From Gentiana macrophylla (taxonomy: Eukaryota; Streptophyta; Magnoliopsida; Gentianales; Gentianaceae): a stretch of DNA of 64,000 nucleotides. Of the stretch, positions 1 to 12,228 are shown in pieces (position 1 is the first letter of the stretch; each line of letters starts with the position of its first letter). The notes beneath the pieces were generated by a model, which saw only the letters and a list, made by a program, of their open reading frames with translations, ran no database searches and was not told the origin of the DNA. The stretch lies in assembly GCA_026214975.1 (NCBI GenBank), contig JAOBSW010000531.1, forward strand, positions 57,184 to 121,183, written 5' to 3'. Both the position numbers and the translations under genes were made by a program.

Positions 1-1150
1 GAAATACTTTACTCACTTTATAAGAACCAAACCATCTTGATTTTAGCTTTCCCGGGAAAAGTTTCAAGCGTGAATTGTAAACAAGAACCATATCACCCAC
101 CTTAAAGGTGCGGTCAAGGATCTTTTTATCGTGAAATCTCTTAGTGCGCTCTTTATAGATCCGAGCATTATCGTAAGCTTCAATGCGAAACTCTTCTAGG
201 CGAGTTAATTCCAACAATCTCTTCTCTCCGGCTAAACTTTCATCCAACTTCAACATACGAGTAGCCCATAAGGCATGGTGCTCAAGTTCAACCGGTAGAT
301 GACACGCTTTCCCAAAAACAATCTGGTATGGGGACATACCTATGGAAGTCTTATACACAGTCCGATAAGCCCATAAAGCATCATCTAACTTCAACGACCA
401 ATCTTTCCTTGTTGGGTTCATAGTTTTTTCCAGGATGCGCTTAATCTCTCGGTTCGTGACCTCAACTTGACCACTTGTTTGAGGATGATAAGCGGTAGCT
501 AACTTATGTCTCACCATGTACTTGGCCATTAACTTCTCAAACGGTTTATTACAGAAATGGCTCCCATTATCACTAATGATGACACGAGGGATTCCAAACC
601 GCGTGAAGATATTTTTCTTTAAAAACCGCAGTACAACCTTTGCATCATTTGTAGGTGAAGCAATAGCCTCAACCCATTTAGACACATAGTCGACCGCCAC
701 CAAAATATAGCGGTTTGAAACAGACGAAGTGAAAGGTCCCACAAAATCAATTCCCCATACATCAAAGAGTTCTGGTTCTAAGATACTCCTCAGTGGAATT
801 TCGGTTCTAAGATACTCCTCAGTGGCATTTCATTTCTCTTCGAGATATTGCCCGCCATTTGGCATGAATGACAGGATCTAGCATATTCGTGTGCAGGTTT
901 GTAAAGTTTGGGCCAGTAAAAACCACATTGGAGAACTTTAGCAGCAGTCTTGTCCCCTCCATAGTGTCATCCTGCTTCATAAGTATGTCAATGTTGAAGT
1001 ATATCGAGGAATTCAATCTCAGAACACATCTTCTAAATATGTTTGTCGAGCAACGCTTAAAAGATAGGGTTCATCCCAATAATAGTGTTTAAGGTCCGCA
1101 AAGAACTTCTTCTTTTTTTCTTTGGTTCAAGTCTGGTGGCAAATATCTCC
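1..1150 (-). pseudogene. Ty3/gypsy (Athila/Tat-type) integrase, partial
   Basis: This is the integrase part of a Ty3 polyprotein, which would insert element cDNA into chromosomes. From about 802 down to the window edge one minus-strand frame stays open. It contains the core motifs WGIDFVGPF (first Asp), IISDNGSHF (second Asp) and [12 protein letters not shown] (Glu), so the DDE triad is visible, followed by the typical [12 protein letters not shown] stretch. Upstream, about 830-1150, the zinc-binding part is recognisable (DLKHYYWDEP, CHSCQMAG) but broken by shifts. One shift comes from a 29-bp duplication at 774-831. The reverse transcriptase and RNase H expected between gag and integrase are missing. 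The C-terminus lies outside the window. Family placement is confident; lineage is inferred from motif style and the tRNA-Asp primer site. Confidence 0.85.
774..831. repeat. 29-bp tandem duplication inside integrase
   Basis: Two copies of a 29-bp unit (774-802 and 803-831), each starting GGTTCTAAGATACTCCTCAG, lie in the integrase coding region. Since 29 is not a multiple of three, the duplication shifts the frame between the zinc-binding part and the catalytic core. Confidence 0.85.
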
Positions 1151-1208
1151 CGGATAAATAATTCACATAATCTTTAAACCATGGTTGTTGCTTCTCACTT
1201 TAACAACC

Positions 1209-2699
1209 TCACTTCTGAGAAGATATTTCGGCGCAATCACTATTCCCTAAAATGGTAGAGATGGAGGATAATTGCTCATCGGGGGGCTTTTCTAAGCAGG
1301 GTGTGAATGCCTCCTCAGGCTCTTTCTCCTTATCCCTAACATCATCTACATTTTCCTTGTTCTTTGGGATTGGTGGAGTAAGCTCCTTTTCAATTCTAGT
1401 CATTATTGCATTCACATCCTTAGGGTTCCTATCAGTGTTGCTTGGAAATCCCCCAAGAGGTCTAGTTGACAGTTGTTCAGCTAATTGTCCTATTTGATGA
1501 GAGAGATTATGGACTAAGGCTTCTTGGTTGGTGACTTTGGCATCATTATTTTGACAGTATTGGTGAAAGTTCGTAGGCAAGTCAGTAATGGAATTTGCTA
1601 ATTGATTCACAGTGTCAGACATTGTGTTAGTCATCTTTTCAAGTGCAACTTCCCAACCGTAAGTTTGAGCTTGATGAGGTACATAAGTGTTGTGTGGTTT
1701 TACCTCTTCATTCGGATCACTCCATCGGAATTCAGGTTGTTCATGATTTGGTTTGTAACCGTCATAGTGATTACCCTGTCTCCCAATGTAATTGGCTTCT
1801 TTAGTACCCGCATTCTCTAGTTGATTAATCGTTTCCGTCCCTTTTCCAGTCTCTACTCGTACAATCCTCTCATGCATACCATCCACCTTATCATTTATGA
1901 GCAATAGAGTATTTAGGATCTTATGCGATACATCCTCCTCAAGATTATCGGCCATCTTCACAGTTGCTATTTCACCACCTCTCCATTGGCTATTCATTGC
2001 TATTTGCTCCATCTTTCCTCGTGCCTCCTCAGGAGATAAAAGAACAAACGCTCCATTGCTGGAGGCATCTACTCCTATCTTCTCCGTATCTCTCAATCCA
2101 TGGTAAAAGGTTTGCATTAAAATCCATAGAGGGATATCATGATGAGGGCACTTCCTCATGGACTCCTTAAAACATTCCCAAGCTTGATCAAAACTCTCCC
2201 CAGGTTGCTGCTTGAACCCCAAGATATCTTGGCGTAACTTAAAGATCTTTCCTAAAGGAAAGTGCTTATTCATGAACTTTTGCAGCAGTTTCTCCCAGGT
2301 CGTGATTGATTTAGCCTCTAAAGAGAAAAGCCATTGCTTAGCTTTATCTTTCAAAGTGAAAGGGAAAAGTCTCAGCATAATGTTATCCTCAGGAACTAGT
2401 TCTGGCTTCACGGTACTAACGATCTCTAAGAAATTCATCACGTGAATGCCAGGATCTTCATTCAGGATACCATGAAAATTGGAATAGTTTTCCACCATTT
2501 GAATGACATTAGGTTTTGGGTGATAAATTTCAGCAGCATTTTCAGGTACTACGATAGCAGGAATGAATTGTTCAATGGTAGGCGTTGCATAGCTTTGCAA
2601 AGTACGCCTTTCCCATGCAGCCACAGCTTGGTTAACAAAATTTGCATTATTAAAATTATTTCCATTTACATGGCTGGCGTTATTCAGTAATGCTTCCAT
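1209..2699 (-). CDS. gag: Ty3/gypsy gag (capsid) protein
   Basis: This 496-residue open frame is the structural gag of the left-hand Ty3 element. Residues about 118-205 match the retrotransposon gag (PF03732-type) pattern, with KAKQWLFSL, TTWEKLLQKFMNKHFP, LRQDILGFKQ and ESFDQAWECFKE in the usual order. I see no CCHC zinc knuckle. The C-terminal 60 residues are charged and Pro/Glu/Lys-rich. The ATG at 2699 is the first Met after a 490-bp leader downstream of the primer site, which supports the start. The frame ends at 1209 and integrase follows with no protease, reverse transcriptase or RNase H, so the element could not move by itself. It is the longest intact retroelement frame in the window. 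Confidence 0.85.
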   Translation of the reverse strand: MEALLNNASHVNGNNFNNANFVNQAVAAWERRTLQSYATPTIEQFIPAIVVPENAAEIYHPKPNVIQMVENYSNFHGILNEDPGIHVMNFLEIVSTVKPELVPEDNIMLRLFPFTLKDKAKQWLFSLEAKSITTWEKLLQKFMNKHFPLGKIFKLRQDILGFKQQPGESFDQAWECFKESMRKCPHHDIPLWILMQTFYHGLRDTEKIGVDASSNGAFVLLSPEEARGKMEQIAMNSQWRGGEIATVKMADNLEEDVSHKILNTLLLINDKVDGMHERIVRVETGKGTETINQLENAGTKEANYIGRQGNHYDGYKPNHEQPEFRWSDPNEEVKPHNTYVPHQAQTYGWEVALEKMTNTMSDTVNQLANSITDLPTNFHQYCQNNDAKVTNQEALVHNLSHQIGQLAEQLSTRPLGGFPSNTDRNPKDVNAIMTRIEKELTPPIPKNKENVDDVRDKEKEPEEAFTPCLEKPPDEQLSSISTILGNSDCAEISSQK

Positions 2700-3189
2700 G
2701 TCTGAGTTAGATTGATGTGCTCCTTCAGATTTTTCCTCGCCTTGCTCTTCGTTTGGATCCTTAGAAATCCGAATAGCTTGTTTGTTGTTTTTTTTAATTT
2801 ATTTATTTTTTTTAATTTTTTTTATTTGCAAGACAAAAACAACAATAAACAATTAAAATACGCCGAGGCTACTGCCTTTGGCGAGACTCTAAAATAGACA
2901 AAAATAAAAATAACAAAAACAATAAACAATTAGAAACTTTAAAGGCTAATCCCTTAACTAGACTCAATAAATAAAAACTAAACTAAAACAGACTCTAAAA
3001 ATACGAAAATTATAGAAACACGAAGCAAACACTGTATAGAACAGAACGGAGCAGAAACTGCCTAGATTTGTTCTACGACTCTTACACGTTATTCCTATGT
3101 TATAAAAACTAATTAAACAGAATTATTCACAATATTTACGAATCTACTTTTAATAAAATAAGCTATTCTCAATTCAATGACACGAGTCA
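2700..3189 (-). other. Ty3 leader between primer site and gag
   Basis: This is the untranslated leader of the minus-strand Ty3 element, between its tRNA-Asp primer site and the gag start. It is A/T-rich, with long T and A runs at 2785-2845. I see no other feature. Confidence 0.6.
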
Positions 3190-3204
3190 CCGGCAACGGC
3201 GCCA
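3190..3204 (-). other. Primer binding site, tRNA-Asp type
   Basis: On the minus strand this reads TGGCGCCGTTGCCGG, the complement of the 3' end of plant tRNA-Asp. It lies 6 bases inside the LTR end at 3211. This fixes the element on the minus strand and marks 3211 as the inner end of its 5' LTR. This primer is typical of Athila/Tat Ty3 elements. Confidence 0.85.
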
Positions 3205-3401
3205 AAAACTTGATGACGGTCAAGTTATAAAAATAACTTGATACCTAAATAACCAACTAGCAAGAGAACTAGGTTCAATCGTAGTATAGCTAGATAGAGT
3301 CGAGGTCGATCCCACAGAGACTCGGCTTAAACAAGTACAACGTTTTTAAACTAAAAATAGATTAAAAGTGGTCTCCGACCAACAATAACGTAGAAATAAA
3401 G

Positions 3402-5212
3402 TGTAACACCCCGGTTTCCAATCCCGTCGGCCGCCGGTATTGGTCACCGTAGTGCCACTCATCGCGACACACAGTCGTGGCGGTAACATTCAACATTCCA
3501 CAGCAGAAAGAAAATAAACATTCACCATTTATTATTTTGAAAGAAAATATTAAAGTGAGTACAAATCCGAAAGAAAATGTAATTATGCGGAACATCAAAA
3601 TCTTGAGAATTTAAAATTCAAATAATGTAGACAACATGTGACTGCGACTACGTGGCTCTCAAACCCCGCGACATCCCAGCAACAAGCAAACATCCATATA
3701 AGTACCTGCTAAGAATCTGCTCCCCATAAATGGATCATAGCAGGTCGATTTAAAGTACAAACCGTCAACTATAAAGTTGAGTAAGAATAAATCTAGTGTA
3801 CAAAAGTAAAACCAACTCAAGAAAGGTACTACTAAATTTATGAAGGACCCAACCAATCTATAAAAGTTACGACCTGCCCATAACAGTTACCAAACATCAC
3901 AACTAGCCACCTAAAGGTCCCGAATGTGCACATCCCTCAAAAGGGTAAAGCCACAGAGAGGAGGGTCCTAAAGGTCATCCAATGGTACCATACTAGATGG
4001 ACCATCACGTCTTCGGGTGCAAGGAAACCTTCCGGGTTCCCGGCCGGGTACTACCCTATCCGGCCCGACCACATCATCGCCTCGCAACTCCCCAAACACG
4101 TAGGGTCATTGAAGTCGTAAGAAACCTTCCCGGGTTTACGGCTTTGGGAGCTACTCTATCCGGCCCAACCACTACGGGTCTACGAACTCCAATGCCCAAA
4201 ATCCAAAACCCAATGTTACCAATACCGTTGTCTCATCCAAACACAACTTACAAAACATGCTCGTAAGGTTTATCCATAACTAACAAAGAAGAAGAGAACA
4301 TTTAAAAGCTGGGCGCCCGTCTCGAAATGTTGGGCGCCCGTTTGGAAAAGTAGACGCCCGCCCAAGATCTCAGAGCAGCGCCCGAGAAACTGTTACATCT
4401 CGAATCGATTTTAGCACTGGACGTCCGTCCATTATACTTGGACGCCCGTCCACGAGAAAACTTTACATCTCGAATCAAAAGTAGCCCTTCAGACGCCCGT
4501 CCAGAATCCGGACGCCCGCCGAGTTGAGACAAGGCCCGGGCGCCCGTCCTCTCAAAGCGAGGCCCGTCTTCACTGGGTTTCAACTAAAACCTAAAAGCTC
4601 TCTACGCGATTTACGAGCCGTTTCTTCACAACACAAAGACAAAACAACACTTTAGGCCCGTAAAACTCCATACAAAGGTATCATATAGACTGTAGATTTT
4701 AACTAACACAACAACACACTACTAGGAACGTTTAACACACCAAAACCGTGGCACACAAGCATAGAAGTCTTAAATTAAACTTTTACAAACATCAAGTTAA
4801 ACTTTTGACAAAGATAGAATTATCCTTACGGAATTGCTGCGTTCTTGAAAGCCCTTGCTAAGCTAGAAACGATCCTCAACGAAGCTCGAATCTATAAAAA
4901 AAGCAGCGATTACCGATTTACTTAATTCCTAAACACCAAGGAGAGATATTTTTCTCCTTCTTCTTCATACACAATGGGCGGCAATGGGGAGGGTTTGGGT
5001 TTCACGTGTAATTGGGAAAAAGATGGAGAAGGAATAAAAAAGTCCCCCTCCCCTTTTAATTATTAACCAATGTATTTCCTTTTAATTAAAGAATTCTAAA
5101 GATTCCATTTTAATTATTAATCACCCTTCCAAATAATTACTAAACACATAATTCCCAAGTTATTGAACTTTTTTTTATCAATTAAATAGGAGTCAAAATT
5201 TGGGATATTACA
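3402..5212 (-). repeat. 3' LTR of deleted chromovirus
   Basis: This 1811-bp LTR runs from TGTAACACCCC to GGGATATTACA. It is closely related over its whole length to the solo LTR at 18917-20750, and its last 640 bp recur at 6957-7598. It holds a cluster of GACGCCCGTCC-like motifs (about 4308-4570). Short open frames here are not coding. Confidence 0.85.
4308..4570. repeat. Cluster of GACGCCCGTCC-like motifs in chromovirus LTR
   Basis: About ten copies of an 11-bp motif, consensus (G/A)(G/A)(A/G)CGCCCGTCC, occur with irregular spacing. The same cluster, about 12 copies, is in the related LTR at 19820-20145. The motif is partly self-complementary where it reads GGGCGCCCG. Its role is unknown; a regulatory element or an expanded minisatellite are both possible. 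Confidence 0.7.
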
Positions 5213-5228
5213 CCCTCCCCCCCTTAAG
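5213..5228 (-). other. Polypurine tract of chromovirus
   Basis: On the minus strand this reads CTTAAGGGGGGGAGGG, directly before the 3' LTR start at 5212. It is the expected plus-strand primer of a Ty3 element. Confidence 0.8.
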
Positions 5229-5320
5229 ACAAAACTTCGTCCTCGAAGTTCGGGTTGCATACCAGGCGTTGCTCCACCCCCCTTAAAACACCCTTCGCCC
5301 CCGAAGATAAGTAAAAGGAT

Positions 5321-6956
5321 TTAACGTACAAGGCTTGGCGCATACCTTAAGAGTACAAGTGCGGGTACTTCATCGATAGCATCCTCGACTTCCCATGTCG
5401 CCTCCTCGGTGGCATGGTTAGACCATAAGACCTTGACGATGCTAACCTCACGTCCCCTTGTTTTCCGTACCTTGGTATCTAATATCTGCACCGGTACCTC
5501 CTCGTAGGTCAAGGACTGGTCTAGCTCAACCACCTCCGGTTCGATCACGTGAGAAGGATCACTCACGTACTTGCGCAATTGAGATACATGGAACACGTTA
5601 TGCACTTTATCCAACGCCGGCGGCAAAGCTAATCGGTATGCCACTTCACCTATGCGGTCCAAGATCTCATATGGCCCCACGTACTTGGGACTCAACTTCC
5701 CCTTTTTGCCAAAACGCATCACTCCTCTGGTTGGTGATACTCGTAGTAATACTTTATCGCCCACGGCGAACTCAATATCCCGTCGGTGTAAGTCTGCATA
5801 GCTCTTCTGCCTATCCTGGGCAGCCTTCATCTTTTCTCGGATTATCTGCACCTGCTTAATCGTATCTTCGATCATCTGCGGTCCCAAAATCACTGCCTCG
5901 GACGAATCGTCCCAACAAACCGGACTTTTGCACTTCCTACCATAAAGTGCCTCAAAAGGTGCCATCTTAATACTGGCATGGTAACTGTTGTTGTATGAAA
6001 ACTCAATAAGATCGAGCTTTTCCTCCCAAGAGCCTTTGAATTCTAACACACATGCCCTCAACATGTCTTCCAAAGTTTGTATGGTCCTCTCCGTCTGACC
6101 ATCGGTAGCGAGGTGGTGAAAAGTCAGACTCATTCGTAGCTCCGTCCCCCAAGGTGCTGCTGTAGCTCTCTGCCAAAACCGAGATATGAATCTCAGCATC
6201 TCTATCTCGACACAATGTCTTGGGTATACCATGTAGTCTCACAATATTTCTCCGGTATGCCATAGCCAACTCCGTCTTACTCAGGTGTCTTTCATCGGGA
6301 TGAAATGCGCCGCTTTGGTCGATCTATCCACAATGACCCAAATCATATTATTCCTTTAGGGCTCCTCGGTAATCCGCATACAAAATCCATAGAGATGGAA
6401 TCCCACTTCCAAACCGGCACATCCAACGGCCGCAAAGATACCCTGTGGCCGTCGATGTTCAATCTTGACCTTCCGACAAGTCAAGCACTTTGACACAAAT
6501 TCTCGCTACCTCGCGTTTCATATTGGGCCACCAAAAGGTTTTCTTGAGGTCTTTATACAATTTGTCTCCTCCCGGATGAACCGAATAAGGCGATTTATGA
6601 GCTTCACTCAAGATCCGCCTCTTGAGTTCTTCATCGGTTTGGTACACACCACCGACCCTTAAACCGGATACTACCATCCTCGTAACGTAAAATCAGCCGC
6701 TCCATCTGTACTCAATCTTGGCCTTCTTTGCCTCAATTACCCTGTCACCCACTTGTTTCGCCCGGATCTCGGCGTATAATTCGGGTTGCAAGACGGTCGC
6801 TTTTATCTCCGCCTTTCTACGGATGACACAAATATCCATGCGGTCCAACTCTTCGCAATCGATCCGAGCTACTTCCTCGCACAAGGAATGAATCGATTTC
6901 CGACTCAAAGCGTCCGCCACTACATTGGCCTTCCCTTCGTGGTATTGGATTTCCAT
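5321..6956 (-). pseudogene. Chromovirus RNase H end and integrase with chromodomain, frameshifted
   Basis: Minus-strand pieces from N to C: the end of RNase H (YHEGKANVVADALSRKS, near 6950-6890); the H2C2 zinc-binding part of integrase (EAHKSPYSVHPGG, LYKDLKKTFWWPNMK, 6640-6500); the catalytic core with VDRSTKAAHF near 6330, a degraded second Asp region near 6200, and DGQTERTIQTLEDMLRAC near 6060. The C-terminal part ends in a chromodomain with REVSIVKVLWSNHATEEATWE (about 5400-5460). The longest open piece is 5321-6232 (303 residues). At least two frameshifts separate the pieces. The chromodomain places the element among chromoviruses. Confidence 0.85.
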
Positions 6957-7598
6957 GTCAACTAAAACCCTAAAAGCTCTCTACGCGATTTCTGAGCCGT
7001 TTCTTCACAACACAGCAGCAAAACAACACTTTAGGCCCAGAAAACTCCATACAAAGGTATCATATAGACTGTAGATTTTAACTAACACAACAACACACTA
7101 CTAGGAACGTTTAACACACCAAAACCGTGGCACACAAGCATAGAAGTCTTAAATTAAACTTTTACAAAGATCAAGTTAAACTTTTGACAAAGATAGAATT
7201 ATCCTTACGGAATTGCTGCGTTCTTGAAAGCCCTTGCTAAGCTAGAAACGATCCTCAACGAAGCTCGAATCTATAAAAGAAAGCAATGATTACCGATTTA
7301 TTTAATTCCTAAACACCAAGGAGAGATATTTTTCTCTCCTTCTTCTTCACACAGTCGGCGGCAATGGGGAGGGTTTGGGTTTCACGTGTAATTGGGAAAA
7401 AGATGGAGAAGGAATAAAAAAAGTCCCCCTCCCCTTTTAATTATTAACCAATGCATTTCCTTTTAATTAAAGAATTCTAAAGATTCCATTTTAATTATTA
7501 ATCACCCTTCCAAATAATTACTAAACACATAATTCCCCAAGTTATTGAACCTTTTTTTTTATCAATTAAATAGGGAGTCAAAATTTCGGGATATTACA
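6957..7598 (-). repeat. Truncated 5' LTR of deleted chromovirus
   Basis: This 642-bp segment matches 4577-5212 of the complete LTR, starting at TCAACTAAAACC and ending GGGATATTACA. The missing inner part of the LTR is joined directly to the RNase H end, so the internal deletion removed LTR, primer site, gag and most of pol at once. Confidence 0.85.
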
Positions 7599-8982
7599 TA
7601 AAGGTTGACACGTTAGAAAACACAAAGACTAGCAATACGACAGTAGACACTAAAACACTTATTTTTATGTTTTTATAAGACTCTAACAAACGGTATTGAT
7701 TACGCTAGTAGTAATTACTCCCCCATATATGTATATCTAAGCCGAGACAGAAAAGACATTAAGGTTGATTATATTTTGGCTATGGGAGCCATCCCATAAA
7801 CTGGATCTAATTCGTGAACAGATAGAAGATCCCTATGCTTAATTACGAATCCTTCCTTGGACAGGATAGAACATCATATAACAAGCATGCTATACCAAAC
7901 TAGGGATGCCGATCTAAAATCGTCACCTCGTCTAGGCAACCACCGTGGACGGGTTGGCAGACCTCCTAACGATCGGCTAACTAATGTCCTAATAACATGA
8001 CAATTTTCACAATGTATCATATTAATTTACGAGAACGATGTAACAAATTGGCCGGATCTATTACATGTTTATATGAAAATGTAAAGCATGCACGTAGCCG
8101 TAGTCGTTCACAGAAAATTACTAGAATCTTGATGGCTAGATCTAACCATATAGACCGTGGTAGATCTAGACCGGTGACTCTAGAATTTGCTCGTAAAATG
8201 CCTTCGTACGGCTTAGATCTACATGAATATGGGTTTGTTAATTAACCTTTCACGAAATCAATACACAAACGACTACTCCATAACGAAATAAAATAGATCT
8301 ACGAATAAAAACGACATATTTGGATAGGCATTACCCTCGTAGACGGAGGGTCCTCCGATCCTTCAATGAAATCTTTAATCGATGAATCCATCACCTCCGT
8401 GATGAAGAAACATATTATAAAATAAGAAGAAGTATATTGATAAACTAAAAGTATTGTAATATTGTGTTTCTAGAGTGTATATGGTGTGTGTATGGCGTGT
8501 ATGATATGCCTTTATTTATAGGGGTTCAAGCTAATTAAGAGATATACTTCAAAATATCAAAACAAATAAGAGATAACTCTCGGCCGATCAAAAAAAGAAT
8601 AATGCGCCCCCCTTCCATGCGCATCCTCCATTGGCGCCACTCTTCGGATTGGTTCGCCGGCTCTTGTCATGCCTTACTCCTCTTTTCGTGCTTATCCGAT
8701 CTTTATCTTCAATATATCCGGATTTTCTTGGATTTATCTTGTAATTTAATTTATCCATTTGTAATTATCCTCCAAAAATTATCTCAATCTACAAAATAAA
8801 TATTTATCCCAAAGTAAATCATATTTAAATAATATAAACGGATAAATACCAAATTATATTTTATAAATCACATAACATTAAATAATAAATATAAACATGT
8901 GATTTAATATAAAATATATATTATAAATCCCGATTTAAGGCAAATGTTGATGACTTTTATGGGTATAATTTGACCGTCATCA

Positions 8983-9540
8983 ATCACTACCCTTCAAGGA
9001 CCAGTGGAGCAGACTTAGTGATACAACAATTCTACCTGTTAGGGACTAAGGCTCGAAGATTGTGAAGCTAGGGACTAGTCAAGGACAATCGTTATTTAGT
9101 TTTTATCTTGTAACGTTAACTCAAGAACTTAGTGAATTTCCTCCAACATCACATGAGAAGAGTGGACTGACAGGATTCCACCACCTGGAGCCACTATAAA
9201 ATTTGTGCTATTTACTTTACGCATTAACTTCCAGTATTTTATATTTGTGCTTATGTTTGCTTACTTTATCTAGTTTAACACAAATTCAGTTTACACCAAT
9301 AAACTAAATATCTTTGAAAGAGAACTCAACAACTGGTTTTCCAAATATAACCAAGGCTTTAAATATATTCCGCTGCATTTAACTCAGTTGTAGAAAAATT
9401 CAGTAAAACCTTTCCTCATCTCGGTTATCTTAACTCCATAATCTTTTAAATACCAGTTTACTTAAAGAAACAAAAAACTTTAGAGGACATGTTTATTCAT
9501 CCCCCCTAAACTTGTCACAAGCCTTTACAAGGGACTGCCA
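8983..9540 (+). repeat. End of 5' LTR of old SIRE/Maximus-like copia element
   Basis: This segment matches the last third of the LTRs of the right-hand SIRE element (compare 52690-53261): the phrases AAGGACCAGTG, GTGAAGCTAGGGA and TCATCCCCCCTAAACTTGT occur in the same order. It begins where the Ty3 LTR ends (8982) and stops near 9540. The first part of the LTR should lie left of the window, on the far side of the Ty3 insertion. No clear tRNA-Met primer site follows. Confidence 0.75.
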
Positions 9541-9660
9541 GGAGTATTTTCCAAGATGTCTAGTTACCCAGAGTATAGGAAGAAGATAGAAAAATTTGTA
9601 CACAACCACTTAGAGAAGATCACTCAAGTTATTACAGACTCGGCTACTGAGTTGGGTCAG

Positions 9661-11320
9661 TGATCGAACTTTTCTAGGTGTCCAATCTCACTGGCAGTGT
9701 ACCGAGTCAATTGTAATCTAGTAAGTGGCCAAGTTCGTATCCCACAGGGATTGTGAGGCTAAGTACTTATTAGCTATTATTATTTTGGTCTAAGTTCACA
9801 AAAGACAAGAATGTGAATGGTTTCAAAGCTCAAGCTAGTAAGCTCAATCAACTACAACTAAAACGGGTGATCAAATGATAAAAAGCCTAGCCAAGACAAT
9901 GCAATGATCAAGTAAATCTCTACTGGTGTCATGGTAATGAACTGCCTACAACCTTCCACTAGTACTCAAGTGTGTGTAATCGGTGCACTCCTAAGCTTGC
10001 AATTCCCCCTCATACGAGTGTATGAAATAACTCTATGCCTCCTCATTGTCTAGCCCTAGACCTAATGATTCAACATGGTGAAGTTCTTGAGTGCAATGAA
10101 TGAACAACAACCCCCGTATAAGAAATTGAGTTCCACTTAAGGTCAATTTTACCTTCCGGAGGTGTGTGTGCAAGTGTTGTTTAATTAATCCAACACAAAC
10201 AAGACATAAAATGAAAATAAGAGAAGATATACAACACACATGAAGCTATGAAATATGAACTAACATTCTCAATCAATCAATAGAGATAAAAACTATCACA
10301 AATACATTATCTTGGCTAGAAAAATCTTAGCCTCCCATGGCTATGAAACCCAAATGTCACTTGAGGATTTCATGACTATGAAATAAGCTCTAAAAGTAAA
10401 TAAAGAGGTTACCAAACAAGATTGCAAGAACTTTAAGAAAAGATAATTGCATAAACCTCAAAGATTCTTCAATGAAGAAGATTACACCAAGAGATGAAAT
10501 TCATCCACAAAATAAGCTCCAAAGATTCTAATAAGGTCTCTTCAATGATTACAAGTAGAATTAATGGCAAAACTTTTGCTAAGGTTGGGCTAGAAGAGTC
10601 CTTGAAGTGTGTCTTCAAGTTTTGGTGGTGTGTGGAAGAAAGTGGAATGGAAGAAGATGTTAAAATAGAGCCAAAATGAGGTTTTTATGCTGAAAAAATG
10701 CTTCTGCGACGTAATTGCGGACACCAATGTCACCAAAAATATCTCTGACAGCTTCTGGCAACGTTTGGTTTCCGCCACTATAAGTCTAGCGGACGCCAAT
10801 CTTCACAGCAGTTCTGTAAAATGGCGATAGCTTGAGTTGTAGAGCTCCGATTGACATGATTCAAGATGCATTGGAAATCTAGTTTCATGATCCACAACTA
10901 TAGTGAAGAAGCCTTCACCAGAAAATGCCTCTAAGGGGGGTCAGATGTCCGTTGAAGATGTACTACGGTAGAAGCACTAACGACAAATGATCTATTTGAA
11001 CTCGTAAGCTTCCGGAACACAATTCTAGCCCTCAAAAGACGTGTTTAATCTCAACACGTGTCGTCACTCAAGCTCTTGGTCAACCTATAATCCTGCAATA
11101 AATCACCAAAATACCAAGCGTAAACCCGAAGACGCTCCGGTTACTATAACCGGCACAAAACCTATCAAAATATGATGTTTTATATTTATAAAAAATTACT
11201 ATACACACATTTGGATGAAACTAAGAAAATAATGGGTCGAATTGATACGTAAACATCAATAAACACATGAGAAATGGAGATAAAATATCGAAAATTGTAT
11301 CATTTAGTTGACTTACATCA
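9661..11320 (-). mobile_element. Solo LTR, Ty3 Tat/Athila-like, TSD GTCAG
   Basis: This 1660-bp segment begins TGATCGAAC and ends TTACATCA. It is flanked by GTCAG at 9656-9660 and 11321-11325. Removing it with one TSD copy makes the surrounding envelope-like frame continuous. On the minus strand its 3' part has the CCCTGTGGGATACGAAC phrase common near Tat/Athila LTR ends, and there are no internal genes, so a solo LTR left by recombination is the simplest reading. Small open frames inside are not coding. Confidence 0.8.
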
Positions 11321-12228
11321 GTCAGTTGAAGACTAAGTTGAAAGTAGCTACAACTCAAGATAGAGAAATCCTTACTCAAATGGAGTGGAGTTTAGCTCAA
11401 CGTATTTTTGGACTTGAAAACTATTGAAAGAGCTACATACTTCTCAAAAAGGCATTGCTGAAGAATAGAAGCTGACTCATGATCTAATTCTACAACATAA
11501 TGATGCCAAAAAGAGGGAAGATGAAAAGAAAAGGTTGGAACTGGAAGCTGAAATCAAAAATCTGAAGGAGAAGCTGGTATCACTTCAACATAGTCAACCC
11601 TAGTTCAGAGAAGTAGAAGAACTGAGTGAAGATGAAATTTTTGCAAAATACATTCAACCTGCAGAAGGAAGATTACCTCTTACAAGGGAGCTATGGCTGA
11701 ATTTCAAAAGGATTATCATCCCTTGAAAATTAAATACAAATACAAAAATACAGAGGAATGCATATTCACTTTTCTGTCAAACAAGTATTATGACAAAAAT
11801 ATGAAGGAATACAAGGCAGAAATAAGAAAACAACATAGGCTGGTTATCAAAGATTTGCAAGAAGCAATGAAGTTTGATATGAAGGAAATTGAAATCTTCT
11901 ATTAAAACAACAATGAGCTACCCAAGCTTGTACAATGGAGAAGATGGAAAAAGTTCAGTCAAATTGATTACAACATACTTTTTGCAGCTGAAGAAAAAGA
12001 TAAATGTGAAGAATACAGACTGTATGTGATAAAAAAACTAGCAAAATAGTTAGAGCTAGCTGAACAAAAGAAGTCAGCTCAGCAAAACTAGAAGTTTATA
12101 TTTTGCTGAAAATTTGTAATGATCTTTTGTAATCAGCAGAGTTTATTGGATATCAATGAAAATCAAGTTTTTGTTTTGCTTTGTTTGTTTTTGTCTTTAA
12201 ATTTATCTTTTAGGAAGACTTTTGGCAT

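Larger units (their letters stand above)
3402..7598 (-). mobile_element. Deleted chromovirus (Tekay/Del-like Ty3), TSD TAAAG
   Basis: The element starts TGTAACACCCC at 3402 and ends GGGATATTACA at 7598. The 5-bp duplication TAAAG flanks it at 3397-3401 and 7599-7603. On the minus strand the order is truncated 5' LTR (7598-6957), the end of RNase H, integrase with chromodomain (6956-5321), polypurine tract (5228-5213) and full 3' LTR (5212-3402). The inner end of the 5' LTR, primer site, gag, protease and most of reverse transcriptase are deleted, with the junction near 6957. The intact TSD shows it inserted into the surrounding Ty3 LTR; the deletion may have come later. Confidence 0.9.
3211..8982 (-). 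repeat. 5' LTR of Ty3 (Athila/Tat-like) element, split by a chromovirus
   Basis: The LTR is bounded by the 13-bp inverted ends TGATGACGGTCAA (3211) and TTGACCGTCATCA (ends 8982). Removing the insert 3402-7598 and one copy of its TSD leaves about 1570 bp. The right-hand part (7604-8982) is A/T-rich with no coding signal. The LTR abuts SIRE-like LTR sequence at 8983, so this Ty3 element inserted into a SIRE LTR. Its own TSD cannot be checked because the other end lies outside the window. Confidence 0.8.

Noticed and set aside
4302..4583. 93-residue minus-strand frame rich in Arg and Gly
   Set aside because: Same motif cluster in the other LTR; not conserved between the two LTRs in this frame.
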